This document shows, in pieces, positions 38,003 through 46,743 of a stretch of 52,013 bases of DNA. The position numbers and the translations under genes are program-made. Below the pieces are notes generated by a model. It was not told the DNA's origin, did not search any database, and was given only the letters and a program-made list of their open reading frames with translations. The DNA is from a virus. Location: positions 1 through 52,013 of IMG/VR virus record IMGVR_UViG_3300032156_000015; one strand, written 5' to 3'. Every line of letters begins with the position of its first letter. Positions within the stretch are counted from its first letter, which is position 1.

Positions 38003-39319
38003 CTAAGTTATAAGCGGGAGTTGTGCCGTTGTCAAGCCCCAATATTTCAGGCGCGCCTCCGCTATCGAAAAATAATCCTTGTCTTTCTCTATCCCGATAA
38101 AACCGAACCCTTCTTGCTTAGCCGCTATCCCAGTTGAGCCGCTTCCCATGAACGGGTCAAGGACGATACCGCCGGGCGGCGTGACGAGGCGGCAGAGGTA
38201 GCGCATGAGGGCCAGGGGCTTGACGGTGGGATGATGGGTGCGCAGCACCTTTCCGCGTTGATATGCATTGTCTATATCGGTCCTTCGCCCATCATTCCTC
38301 ATGTCGGCGGTTGAATCGTCCAGCCCTGCCTCCCTCTCGGCCCGGCTTGCCTTCGCGCAGTAGAAGAAGCGGGCGGCGGAACCGGAGTCGCCTAGTCCGC
38401 CAGCATTAGAACCGATAGTTTTATTAGTAAAATGTCCATAGATTCTTTTTCCTAATTTTCCTTCATTTATTCCGCCACTAGATTTACTATCTGGGAACAG
38501 CCCCACCACTTCCTCGCTCCCGTCATGGATGAGGTTTGCGGGCCAGCGGCCCTTGGATGCTTGGCTCATCGTCCCGCTTCGTCCTTCACCTGTCTTGAAC
38601 CCGTATATCTGTCCCGTTGGGCTATTGAATGCCGGCTGAGGAACGCTTGGGGGAACTCCCTTCACCCTGCACCCATCCACGTTTATCGCGCCCGTTCCCC
38701 ACTTTTGGACATTCTCGGCTACCGTCCCCTCAAGTGGCTTACGGGCCAGGATGATGGGTTCCCAGGCAGGCTTAAGGGCCGTTCCCCAACCGAACCATTG
38801 ACGGGCGGCATCGGTGATGGGGGTATCAACCTGAATTAAATTCCAGGAGCGGGCATTCCCGGTTTCTTTTCCGGCATGGAGCGCACCGCCTTTTATTGAG
38901 CCCACGAATCTCACCTCCCTGCGCCGCTCTACTCCTGCCTCTTTATCAATCGCCTTGCTCACGTCATGCGATTTCGGGAATCCTGACCCATAGACCCAAG
39001 CCATTAACCAAGGGCAGTCGCCCCAATCTCCTGACCTGTGTGGCAAACCCACGCCGTCGCGCAATTCCCATCCCGCATCCTCAATGGCGCAGACAAGACG
39101 ATGAAACGTCCGTGTCCCGCCGAAGGCCAAAAGATAACAGCCGGGCTTGGCGATTCGTAAAGCGGCAGTCCAAAAGGGAACGCCGGGGAGTCCGTAGTCC
39201 CAGTTTTTATTCATGAATTTTATGCCATACGGAGGGTCAGTACAAATAGAGTCAATAGAGTTCGGCTCCATGCCGCGCATGACTTCAAAGCAATCGCCGA
39301 GGAAAAGTCGCTCGCTCAT
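38003..39319 (-). CDS. DNA methyltransferase, beta class (N4C/N6A)
   Basis: A 438-residue enzyme starting MSERLFLGDCFEVMRGMEPN. D-P-P-Y-G (28-32) is the catalytic motif IV. The target-recognition part follows (~90-370). Motif I comes late (D-P-F-M-G-S-G-S-T-G-I-A near 395), the beta-class order. DPPY enzymes methylate adenine N6 or cytosine N4. The start overlaps the protease gene stop by ATGA. No paired restriction enzyme is visible, so it may be a solitary phage methyltransferase used to protect the phage genome. Confidence 0.85.
   Translation of the reverse strand: MSERLFLGDCFEVMRGMEPNSIDSICTDPPYGIKFMNKNWDYGLPGVPFWTAALRIAKPGCYLLAFGGTRTFHRLVCAIEDAGWELRDGVGLPHRSGDWGDCPWLMAWVYGSGFPKSHDVSKAIDKEAGVERRREVRFVGSIKGGALHAGKETGNARSWNLIQVDTPITDAARQWFGWGTALKPAWEPIILARKPLEGTVAENVQKWGTGAINVDGCRVKGVPPSVPQPAFNSPTGQIYGFKTGEGRSGTMSQASKGRWPANLIHDGSEEVVGLFPDSKSSGGINEGKLGKRIYGHFTNKTIGSNAGGLGDSGSAARFFYCAKASRAEREAGLDDSTADMRNDGRRTDIDNAYQRGKVLRTHHPTVKPLALMRYLCRLVTPPGGIVLDPFMGSGSTGIAAKQEGFGFIGIEKDKDYFSIAEARLKYWGLTTAQLPLIT
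38007..38035 (-). promoter_or_regulatory. Consensus sigma70-type promoter P38035
   Basis: Minus strand TTGACA (38035-38030), exactly 17 bases, TATAAC (38012-38007). The -10 overlaps the end of the methyltransferase gene. It would drive the scaffold, capsid, glycan and tail genes. The ~175-base leader contains a GCCGGCC...GGCCGGC hairpin near 37945. Confidence 0.75.
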
Positions 39320-40788
39320 GCCGGCGCTGCAGCCGGCGGCGCTGACGCTTGTCCGCCCATGGACCAGCCCGTCAGCCGGCCGTCCTTCACTTCCTTCCAA
39401 ATCGTGCCGCTCGTTATCTTCACGGTCAGCCACCATGCGCCCTTCGCCAGCGGCTTCCCGCCTTTCGTCGTCGAGATCTCCGCCTGGAAGCACTCGATGA
39501 CCGGGAACTTGTAGGCCTTGCCCTCGTGCTGGACCTTGATGCGGCCCGGGTCGGCGAAGTAGCGCTCCATGAACTTCTCCATGGCCGCGTCGATCTCGTC
39601 GGCCGTCGTGAAGTCGCCCTGCGTGTCGACGACATCCGGCTCGTAGACGACGCCGCCGACCAAGTGCCGCTCCGTGTCGACCTTCCGGAACACGAACAGG
39701 ACGTTCTTGTCCTCGCCGCCGTCTTTCGTGACCGGTCCCGTGCCCGCGGCCGCCTCGAAAGAGCCGCCGTGCGTCTCGCAGTGCGCCCGGGCCGCCGCCG
39801 GCGTCCAGGTGTCCTTCGGGTAGCGCGCCGTCTGCTCGGTCAGCGCCGTCTCGCCATTCAGCCGGCCCATGATGACGGAGTACTTCTTTCCTTCGTGGTC
39901 GCGCTCCATGCGCCGAAACGAGCCGGCCTGGAAATCCCCCGGATCCCGCTTGCGGCAGGCGTGCTCGTTCGGGAACGGTTTCGCGATGTCGAACGCCGCG
40001 GTTGATTCCGGCCCCTTCTTGACCGGAGCGCCCTTGCCGCAGACGCCGCCGAGCGGCTCCTCGTCCCCGCAGAGCAGGCAGCGCGGGTGCCCGTTCTTGT
40101 GCGTCCACTTCGCCGGCCGGAACTTGTGCGCCCTCTGCGCCTCAGCCTTCTTCCCGTTCTCGGCGATGAGTGCCGTCTCCCGGTCGTAGTCGGCCTGCTC
40201 CGCGGCCGTCAGCTTCTTCTCCACGGCCCTCGCCCGGCCGCCGGCCTTCGCCATCCGCTCTCGCGGCCGCAGCACCAGGTCGAACGCCGGCATGTACTCG
40301 CCCTCCGGCGCGGCCGGGTCATAGGTGACGCGGCACGGCTTGCCGGACCCCTTCTCCAGGAGGGCGACGAGCGCGGCCTCCGCGGCCTCGTCCCGGTCGG
40401 CCTCGGCCTTGCGGATGACGACGCCGATCTCGGGCGCCCCGCGGGGATCCTCGAGCCACGGCCCGGAGAAGTAGACGGCCGCCTCCCGCAGCACGATGTC
40501 GCCGGCCGAGCGCAGGTCCAGCCCCCAGGCGGCCTTCGCCACGATCGCCGGCTCCACCGCCTCGTCGAGCGGCGTCGCGCGCCGGATCCTCACGCCCCGC
40601 GCCTGCAGCTCGCGCCGCAGCATGATGTACCGCAGCGCCAGGCCCTCGCGCGTCAGTCCGCGGGCGCTCTTCGCCACCGTGCCCTTGAAGTACTCGTTCC
40701 AGAGCTGGCAGCAGCGCTGCCGCAGGAGCGAGATGTCGACCAGGCTCAGGTTCCCGATGTTGTCGGGCGTCAGTTCTTCGATTCTCAT
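39316..40788 (-). CDS. XkdF-type prohead protease fusion
   Basis: A 490-residue protein. The C-terminal part (~375-480) has the XkdF layout: H-L-V-G-G-V-V-Y-E-P-D-V-V-D-T-Q-G-D (~378-395), E-K-F-M-E-R-Y and W-K-E-V-K-D-G-R-L-T-G-W-S-M-G-G. XkdF-like domains are predicted serine proteases that mature the prohead. W-T-P-A-A-A-R-A-H-C (~340-349) matches a segment often fused to such proteases. The middle holds a Cys site C-L-L-C-G-D-E-E...C (~230-243). Residues 1-150 are unassigned. Long for the family, so a multi-domain fusion. Confidence 0.75.
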   Translation of the reverse strand: MRIEELTPDNIGNLSLVDISLLRQRCCQLWNEYFKGTVAKSARGLTREGLALRYIMLRRELQARGVRIRRATPLDEAVEPAIVAKAAWGLDLRSAGDIVLREAAVYFSGPWLEDPRGAPEIGVVIRKAEADRDEAAEAALVALLEKGSGKPCRVTYDPAAPEGEYMPAFDLVLRPRERMAKAGGRARAVEKKLTAAEQADYDRETALIAENGKKAEAQRAHKFRPAKWTHKNGHPRCLLCGDEEPLGGVCGKGAPVKKGPESTAAFDIAKPFPNEHACRKRDPGDFQAGSFRRMERDHEGKKYSVIMGRLNGETALTEQTARYPKDTWTPAAARAHCETHGGSFEAAAGTGPVTKDGGEDKNVLFVFRKVDTERHLVGGVVYEPDVVDTQGDFTTADEIDAAMEKFMERYFADPGRIKVQHEGKAYKFPVIECFQAEISTTKGGKPLAKGAWWLTVKITSGTIWKEVKDGRLTGWSMGGQASAPPAAAPA

Positions 40789-40821
40789 GTTGGCCCCCCG
40801 TTTACCCCTCCGGCGGCCGAC

Positions 40822-41067
40822 TTAACAGCCTCGCCCTGGCCACCAAGACGCGCCAGGCGCGTTTCCCCGGCTATCCCCGGCCGGGTTCCCCTGCCCCTGC
40901 CACACCCCGCCCCCCACGAGCCTATACGGCTCTATGTGCCCGCACCCAAATCTTGTGCACTTCAGCACGGTCGCGATCCCCTGCTCCTCGCCCTTGCAGC
41001 AGGCCGGCCTCTCGAATAACGCGGAGCCGCAGGCCGGGCACCGCTTGCCGGGGAAGAGGCCCGTCAT
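40822..41067 (-). CDS. Com-like zinc-ribbon small protein
   Basis: An 81-residue ORF whose ATG at 41067 overlaps the head morphogenesis stop as ATGA; the longer frame to 41235 is a shadow. It has C-P-A-C-G (~10-14), A-C-C (~22-24) and C-T-R-F-G-C-G-H (~37-44), a likely zinc ribbon. A short Mu Com-like or similar regulator is one option; otherwise unknown. Confidence 0.6.
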   Translation of the reverse strand: MTGLFPGKRCPACGSALFERPACCKGEEQGIATVLKCTRFGCGHIEPYRLVGGGVWQGQGNPAGDSRGNAPGASWWPGRGC

Positions 41068-41945
41068 CCACCTTCTCCGCCGGCGCCCGGCTCCTCGCTC
41101 ACCCAGTCGGCCTCCAGGAACGTGCACTCGCAGTTCGGGTGCGCCGGTATCATACCGTCCGCCTCGTCGATCGGGAAGACCTGGGTGTCCTGGTCGGCGC
41201 AGAAGTCGCAGGCCCCGACCGTATCGGCGCACCACTCGACCTTCGTCACGCCGGCCTCGCCGAACACGGAGAGCGAGGCGGCCTCCGTCGAGCGGGCCGT
41301 CTCGGTGCGGGCGATCGTGTCGGCGCGCTCCCGCAGGAGCCGGTCGGCGTACTTCCCGGCCTTGGCCATGGCCGCCTCCTCGCCCATGCCGCCGTCGACG
41401 AGGCGCCCCATGAAGTTCCCGACGGCCCCCTGGCCGCGGTCGGTCAGGCCGATGAGCGGCCGGAGCTCCCGGGCGACCTTGTAGCCGCTCGAGCCTTCCT
41501 CGATGCCCCGGGCGACGACGCCCCGGATGGCCTGCCGCGTCTCCTCGTTTATGTCGCGCACGAGCTTCGCGGCCTGCGTCGCGGCATACCTCGCGGCGGC
41601 CTCCCCGATGGGGTCGGTCCGGCCCTTCCTGGTCCGCGGCGTGGCGCGGGCGGCGCTCGCGAACGACTTGCGGTAGGCGACCTCGAAGATGGCGGCGGCG
41701 CCCCTGTCGAGCGCCTTCCAGTCGGCTAGGCGGCGGACGATGGCGTCGGCATCCCCGCCGGAAAGCTTCTCGGGCGTGGCCGAGACGGCCCGGCGCACGA
41801 GCCGCGCCCAGGCTCCGGCGGCCTGGGCCATGAGGTGCCGCGTCGCGCGGATGTGCTGGCGATGGCGGGCCAGGGCCCGCGCCCGCCGGCCGGACTTCGC
41901 CAGGTAGCCGACGAGCGCGCCGTGGACCGCCTCGAGCTGTTCCAT
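41064..41945 (-). CDS. Mu F-like head morphogenesis protein
   Basis: A 293-residue protein. A helical N-terminal half is followed by R-A-D-T-I-A-R-T-E-T-A-R-S-T-E-A (~208-223). The C-terminus carries C-D-F-C-A-D-Q-D-T-Q-V-F-P-I-D-E-A...H-P-N-C-E-C, the Cys/His signature of Mu gpF-like minor head proteins. These sit near the portal and act in early head assembly. Position directly after the portal fits. Confidence 0.87.
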   Translation of the reverse strand: MEQLEAVHGALVGYLAKSGRRARALARHRQHIRATRHLMAQAAGAWARLVRRAVSATPEKLSGGDADAIVRRLADWKALDRGAAAIFEVAYRKSFASAARATPRTRKGRTDPIGEAAARYAATQAAKLVRDINEETRQAIRGVVARGIEEGSSGYKVARELRPLIGLTDRGQGAVGNFMGRLVDGGMGEEAAMAKAGKYADRLLRERADTIARTETARSTEAASLSVFGEAGVTKVEWCADTVGACDFCADQDTQVFPIDEADGMIPAHPNCECTFLEADWVSEEPGAGGEGG

Positions 41946-41955
41946 TCGCCCCCCT

Positions 41956-42255
41956 TTAATGCCCCCGTCCGGGCGGGATGATGAGGCCTCCGGCCCCGGC
42001 CAGCGCGCCGCGCTGCCGCGCCTCCCCGGCCTCCCGCGCCCGCGCCCACATCTCGGCCACTCCCGCCTCGTCCGTCTCCTGGAAGAACGAGATGTCGTCG
42101 GCGCGGAACATGGTCGCCGTCTCGCGCCCGTCGGACGCGACGGCCGTCCCGACCATGAACTCGGCGCCCCGGACGCTACAGCTGTTCTTCACCTGCGCGA
42201 AGCTCTCCTTGAGGACGATGATGCCCGGGAAATTCTTGAGCCTAAGAAACACCAT
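41956..42255 (-). CDS. Small head-region protein
   Basis: A 99-residue protein. The ATG at 42255 overlaps the portal stop by 14 bases. A beta N-terminus (F-L-R-L-K-N-F-P-G-I-I-V) is followed by a helical C-terminus. No family recognised; coupling supports it being real. Confidence 0.6.
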   Translation of the reverse strand: MVFLRLKNFPGIIVLKESFAQVKNSCSVRGAEFMVGTAVASDGRETATMFRADDISFFQETDEAGVAEMWARAREAGEARQRGALAGAGGLIIPPGRGH

Positions 42256-43933
42256 TTTTCTTGCCTCCTTCGGCGTCGTTTATCTTTTGCGCGGCGATCG
42301 CTTTCGACACGTCGCGCTCGAGCTGCGCTATCTCGGCGTCGGCCTTGCCGGCCGCGCCAGTCGCGCCCGTTGCGTCGGCCACGGGCACGTAGATGTTCGC
42401 CAGGAAGTACTCGTCCCGGGCCGGGTCGTCCTCGGGCGGCGCCTCCAGGTCCAGCCGCGCGCAGGCCATGGCCCGCGTCACGAGCCCCATGCCGAAGAGG
42501 TCCTTGACGACGGCGACCTCTGCCGCGAAGTTCGAGACGTCGATACGGCCGAGCCTGAAGCCGAGCCCCTTCTCGACGCCGAACGAGCGCAGCACGGTGC
42601 GGTCGATGAGCGCCTCGACCATCTCCTGCAGCGGCTCGATGATGCTCTGGACGTAGATCGAGGTCGACTCCGTGGCCGTCGTGCCGCCCAGCGAGCCCGT
42701 CTCGGCGATGCCGATGCGGTAGGGCGGCATGCGGTAGGCCACCAGGATCTCATCGCGCAGCGACCGCTGGTAGAGCTTGAAGTGGCCCTCCTTGACCTCC
42801 GTCACGAGCGGCGTCCAGGTTATCGAGCCGCCCTCCGGCGGGTTCGCCACGACCGTCTTGTGGGCGGCCGAGGAGCCCTTGATCTCGGAGTCGATGAAGT
42901 CATTGATGAGCTTGACGGCGTCCTCTTCCCAGTCGCCCTTCACCTCGACGAGCGCGGCCGGCACGCCGTAGTTCTCGAAGAACGCCAGGTTGTAGTCCCT
43001 GACGCCGATCGTCGCCAGGATCGCCCCTGTCGCCGGCAGGCAGTTCGGCGCGCCGTAGTAGGCCGACAGCGAGTAGTAGTTGCGGTAGAAGATGAGCTCG
43101 TTGGCCTTGCCTTCCGCGCCCTTGCTCGGCAGGCCGTCGACCGAGCCGATGTCCTTCCCCTCGCCCCAGGCCTTGAACCAGACCTTCTTCTGCCCGACGA
43201 TCTGGCAGTACCGCTTCTTGTCCTTGTGGACCTTGATGCCCTGGGCCGGCACGTGCCACAGGCCGTTGACCGGGCCGCCCGACGCGGCCTCCGGCTGCTC
43301 CCCGCCGTCGGCCTTGGCCGCGGCGACCGGGCCCCGCGAGGCCTCGAGCCCGAGCCAGCCGACCGAGCCCCAGTCGATGACGCACTTCTCCAGGATGTCG
43401 GCGATCGTCTCGGTGAGGTCGCCGTTCGGGTCAGCGAGGAACGCCTCGATGCCAGGGGCCAGACCGGCCAGCCGCTTCTTCTCGGCCTCGTCGACCACGC
43501 CCTGGTCGTTCTTGATGGCGTCCTCGTCGACGGCCACATCCCAGCCCTGGCAGACGACGTCCTTCGCGATCTGCCGGACGCAGGCGTCGAAGAACGTGCA
43601 GTTGTCCTTGAGCTGCAGGAGGGCCGTCGCGTCGAACGGGTAGGCGACCAGGTCGTTCGCCGTCATGTACTCCTTCTCGGCGACGAGCTGCTTCGACTCG
43701 CGGGCGGCCGCCGCCTTCTCGATCTTGGCAACCTTGGCGTCCTTCGCCGCGGCGAACCCCTCGAGGACGCCCCAGGGGTAGACCCCCGTCGTCGTGGCCA
43801 GGAACTTCAGCGGCGCCCTGTCGGCCCCGCCGGCCCAGGCCTTGCCCTTGCGCGGCCCCTGCTCAGCGGGCCGAGAAAATTCGCCCCCGGCGGGGCTGTC
43901 GGATCTCCGCTGGTGCTGTTTTTTTGTCGTCAT
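42242..43933 (-). CDS. Portal protein
   Basis: A 563-residue protein with an AAGGAGAAGGAAG leader before ATG 43933. R-N-Y-Y-S-L-S-A-Y-Y-G-A-P-N-C-L-P-A (~288-305), the Y-Y-G-A-P motif, is a hallmark of PBSX-type portal proteins. G-I-A-E-T-G-S-L-G-G-T-T-A-T-E (~408-422) is the crown/stem segment. The dodecameric portal is the DNA gate at one vertex. It overlaps the terminase gene by 71 bases. Confidence 0.9.
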   Translation of the reverse strand: MTTKKQHQRRSDSPAGGEFSRPAEQGPRKGKAWAGGADRAPLKFLATTTGVYPWGVLEGFAAAKDAKVAKIEKAAAARESKQLVAEKEYMTANDLVAYPFDATALLQLKDNCTFFDACVRQIAKDVVCQGWDVAVDEDAIKNDQGVVDEAEKKRLAGLAPGIEAFLADPNGDLTETIADILEKCVIDWGSVGWLGLEASRGPVAAAKADGGEQPEAASGGPVNGLWHVPAQGIKVHKDKKRYCQIVGQKKVWFKAWGEGKDIGSVDGLPSKGAEGKANELIFYRNYYSLSAYYGAPNCLPATGAILATIGVRDYNLAFFENYGVPAALVEVKGDWEEDAVKLINDFIDSEIKGSSAAHKTVVANPPEGGSITWTPLVTEVKEGHFKLYQRSLRDEILVAYRMPPYRIGIAETGSLGGTTATESTSIYVQSIIEPLQEMVEALIDRTVLRSFGVEKGLGFRLGRIDVSNFAAEVAVVKDLFGMGLVTRAMACARLDLEAPPEDDPARDEYFLANIYVPVADATGATGAAGKADAEIAQLERDVSKAIAAQKINDAEGGKKNGVS

Positions 43934-45584
43934 CTTCCTTCTCCTTGCCGGCCTCCGCGGCCTGGCCCTCCGGCGCGTTCGCGGCTGGCTGCGGCGCCTT
44001 CTCCTCCGCTTTCCTGGCTATGCCCGGCGCCCAGGCGCGGCCCCTGCGGGGCTCGGGCGCGTCGCTCACCTGCCACTGGACGAAATAGCGCGTGTCGTCC
44101 ATGGCGTGGTTGTTCTCGTCCACTGGCTTGCCCTTGCGCTGGATGTAGGAGCCGACCTCCCGGCGCCAGTCCTTGCAGACGATGGACACCCGGAAGCGCG
44201 GCCCGCCGAGCACCGGCCGCATCGCGCCCCGCACGGCCTCCACGCCCTCGTCGACCTTTGTCTTGGCGGCGACGAGCTTCACCCCGGCCGCCTCCCACTC
44301 CTTGAACAGGTCGGGCCTCGAGGGGTCGGCCACGCCCCCCGCCCTGTGCGTCTCGGCCCACTTCGGCACGTTCGCCCACCAGGCACGGCGCTCGCACTCG
44401 GCGATCACGGCGGGGTTCGTCGTGTTCCCCATGTAGACCTCGTCGACCCTGGTCCAGCCAACGTCGAGCGGCTGCCACACGCCGACCGAGAACGGGTTCG
44501 TGCCGCCCCAGTCGTTCGACAGCAGCGCCGGCAGGTCGGGCCGGAAGCCGGCGTCGATGAGGTGGAGCCCCTCGTCGTACTGCTCGCCGTAGACGAGGTC
44601 GGAGCGGCCCACCTTGCGGCAGAACCACTCGACCTCGAGCGTGAAGAGGCTGATGGTCCGGAGCTTCGAGACGAAGTCCGGGACGGCGTAGTAGCCGTCG
44701 GCCTGCTTCATGTGCTCGCCCGGGCAGTAGGCCGCCAGGGGGCAGGTCGAGCATCGGTAGTCGAGGCACGGCGCGAGGCACTCCCAGACGCACCACTTGT
44801 AGAACGGCGTCTCCGAGGCGCGGGCCCTCTCGACGGCGCCGTCCATCACGCCGGCGACGCGGTGGTTCGTCGAGAGCTGGCCGAGCATGGCCGGCAGGCC
44901 GTACTTCGACTGCGGCTGCGAGAGGGCGGCGTCGTAGATGTCCTTCGCCATCTCGTCGACCTCGTCCATGATGAGCGCCTGGGGGTGCGGGCCGCGCACG
45001 GAGCGCCCGGAGGCCGTCAGGATGCCCACGGCCGAGCCGCTCTTCCAGGCGGTCGAGCGCCGCATCGGCGGCCGCACGAGGAGCTCCGGGCCCAGGCCCG
45101 AGGCCGTCCAGAAGGAGTCCATGGCCTTGTAGGACTTCTGCGACTGCTCGAGCGAGCCGCCGAGGATGGTCGTCTCGAGGCGCGGGTAGGTGTTCGCCCG
45201 CAGCCACACTGCGAGCGCCGCCATGTAGGACTTCGAGCCGGAGCGGTTGGCCCAGACGATCCACTCGGCGACGCGGCCGAGCGTGACGTCGGCCAGGAAG
45301 CGGAAGGGCGAGGAGTGGGCGGGCCCGCTCTCCCGGCAGTTGACGCGCGTCGAGACGCACGGCTCCCTCAGCCAGGAGACCGCGTCGCGGACGTCCTGGT
45401 CAGTCCTTAGACCCAGGCGGAACAGCCGTGCCAGGCCCGTCTGCTGCGCCGCCGTCGTTATCGCGGCCGGCGTCGCAGGGCCGAACGGGAACGGGGAGGA
45501 GCGCCCGGGCGCCTCGTCCGTTGCCGCCGGCGGCGGCCCGGAGGATGGTTGCGAACTCCGCGGGGTTTCGCACGTCATACTCAT
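43863..45584 (-). CDS. terL: Large terminase subunit
   Basis: A 573-residue motor. The deviant Walker A W-A-N-R-S-G-S-K-S (~111-119) lacks the usual G before K. Walker B is A-L-I-M-D-E-V-D-E (~203-211). The nuclease domain starts at L-L-S-N-D-W-G-G (~354-361) and includes H-A-M-D-D-T-R-Y (~493-500), as in Terminase_6 RNase H-like nucleases. Between the ATPase and nuclease lie six Cys (~265-287: C-V-W-E-C-L-A-P-C...C-S-T-C-P...C) that may bind metal. The start overlaps the small-terminase ORF by 185 bases; the first ~45 residues are low-complexity, so a later start is possible. Confidence 0.9.
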   Translation of the reverse strand: MSMTCETPRSSQPSSGPPPAATDEAPGRSSPFPFGPATPAAITTAAQQTGLARLFRLGLRTDQDVRDAVSWLREPCVSTRVNCRESGPAHSSPFRFLADVTLGRVAEWIVWANRSGSKSYMAALAVWLRANTYPRLETTILGGSLEQSQKSYKAMDSFWTASGLGPELLVRPPMRRSTAWKSGSAVGILTASGRSVRGPHPQALIMDEVDEMAKDIYDAALSQPQSKYGLPAMLGQLSTNHRVAGVMDGAVERARASETPFYKWCVWECLAPCLDYRCSTCPLAAYCPGEHMKQADGYYAVPDFVSKLRTISLFTLEVEWFCRKVGRSDLVYGEQYDEGLHLIDAGFRPDLPALLSNDWGGTNPFSVGVWQPLDVGWTRVDEVYMGNTTNPAVIAECERRAWWANVPKWAETHRAGGVADPSRPDLFKEWEAAGVKLVAAKTKVDEGVEAVRGAMRPVLGGPRFRVSIVCKDWRREVGSYIQRKGKPVDENNHAMDDTRYFVQWQVSDAPEPRRGRAWAPGIARKAEEKAPQPAANAPEGQAAEAGKEKEDDDKKTAPAEIRQPRRGRIFSAR

Positions 45585-46062
45585 CGAAGAACTTCTCCAG
45601 TTCGCCCCGGAGGTCGAATAGTCCGACGGCGATCTCCTTGGGCTGTTTCCGAATATATCCTAGCTCGGCCATCTTGTCGATGTAGTCGAGCTCTATCCTC
45701 CACGCCAGGGCGAAGTCCGGGTCTGAGACATACTTAATTGCATCATCGACGACAAGGGCCCGGGAACGCGCTAAGGCTCGACGCTGAAACTCCTCCTTGT
45801 GCTTCTTGAGGCTCACGGCCAGGCGGTCGATATCCACTTCCTTGAGCTCCCAGGCAGAAGAAGCGAGAAGAGAAGAACGAATGCGGCTGACCTGGGAGTC
45901 GCTGAGGCTAAGGAGTCGGGCAATCTGCATATTGGAAATCTCAGAGTTTTCGTTAAGGAAATATTGAACGACCTTGCGGCGCAGACGGGGAGTGAGGGCG
46001 CGAGCATCTATTGTGCCACCTTGCAGCCCTTTTATCAGCGCGAGGACGTTCTGAGCTTGCAT
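45400..46062 (-). CDS. Small terminase-like DNA-binding protein
   Basis: A 220-residue protein. E-I-S-N-M-Q-I-A-R-L-L-S-L-S-D-S-Q-V-S-R-I (~41-61) is a helix-turn-helix, and the rest is helical, as in small terminase subunits that recognise the packaging site. It is encoded directly before the large terminase. The last ~40 residues are low-complexity and lie in the 185-base overlap. It follows the ParB gene by 9 bases. Confidence 0.7.
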   Translation of the reverse strand: MQAQNVLALIKGLQGGTIDARALTPRLRRKVVQYFLNENSEISNMQIARLLSLSDSQVSRIRSSLLASSAWELKEVDIDRLAVSLKKHKEEFQRRALARSRALVVDDAIKYVSDPDFALAWRIELDYIDKMAELGYIRKQPKEIAVGLFDLRGELEKFFDEYDVRNPAEFATILRAAAGGNGRGARALLPVPVRPCDAGRDNDGGAADGPGTAVPPGSKD

Positions 46063-46071
46063 GTTTTTGCG

Positions 46072-46743
46072 CTATTCCTTGACCTCGACAGGACTGGCCA
46101 GGAAGTCAGCAGCCATGAGTTCCAGGGCACGTCCTCTGGCGGTCTCGCCGGCGATCCCTTCGTCTTTTAGGATTCGTTCAATGGCCTCGTTTATAACGGC
46201 GGCTTGGGCCTCAGAAACGACGAACTTGAGCTCTTGCCAGTTCTCTTGATTCGCGGACCCCATGTCCTTCTTTTCCGGGGGCTGCCACGGGACTTCCTCT
46301 TTAGCGTTGAGGTCGAACTTCGTGAGCTCCAGTAGGTTGTCAATTTCGTCCTGCTTCAAGGGAAGGTCCAGTACGACCTCCTCCATGGATTCATGCTCAA
46401 GAACGCCTTTGATAAGCTGGCCGGCCCGGAACGGATCGTATTCGCCCTTCGTCTCATTGAGGATGAGTGTCAGCTTTTTCGCCACTGAATCACTCACTTG
46501 ACCGAGGTTGATGACCGGAACCTGTTTTATGGCGAGCTCCTTTGCGGCCTTCCAACGATACTCGCCGTCGATGATCTGCAGCTTATTCCCCAGAAACTCC
46601 CTGACGGTTATCGGGTCGATGAAGCCAAATTTCTTGATGCTGTTCTTTTCTTTTTCGAAGATAAAGTCCGACTGGACGTTCGGGTTCCAGGGATTCGGCT
46701 CAAGCTGTTCGATGGCAACGATCGTGACGGCTAAATCCTTCAT
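46072..46743 (-). CDS. ParB/Srx-fold protein
   Basis: A 223-residue protein. I-E-Q-L-E-P-N-P-W-N-P-N (~11-22), F-G-F-I-D-P-I-T-V-R-E (~39-49), Q-I-I-D-G-E-Y-R-W-K-A-A (~56-67) and V-P-V-I-N-L (~74-79) are the ParB/Sulfiredoxin core with the G-E-x-R-W phosphate-binding motif. Phage ParB-like proteins bind or act on DNA or nucleotides and often sit next to terminases. It is coupled by ATGA to the DpdA-like gene, which suggests a shared role. Confidence 0.85.
   Translation of the reverse strand: MKDLAVTIVAIEQLEPNPWNPNVQSDFIFEKEKNSIKKFGFIDPITVREFLGNKLQIIDGEYRWKAAKELAIKQVPVINLGQVSDSVAKKLTLILNETKGEYDPFRAGQLIKGVLEHESMEEVVLDLPLKQDEIDNLLELTKFDLNAKEEVPWQPPEKKDMGSANQENWQELKFVVSEAQAAVINEAIERILKDEGIAGETARGRALELMAADFLASPVEVKE

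Noticed and set aside
41978-44305. Very long plus-strand frame (775 codons) opposite the portal and head genes
   Set aside because: It is antisense to well-supported portal and head genes and its composition is Arg/Leu/Val-rich, the usual shadow of high-GC coding on the other strand.
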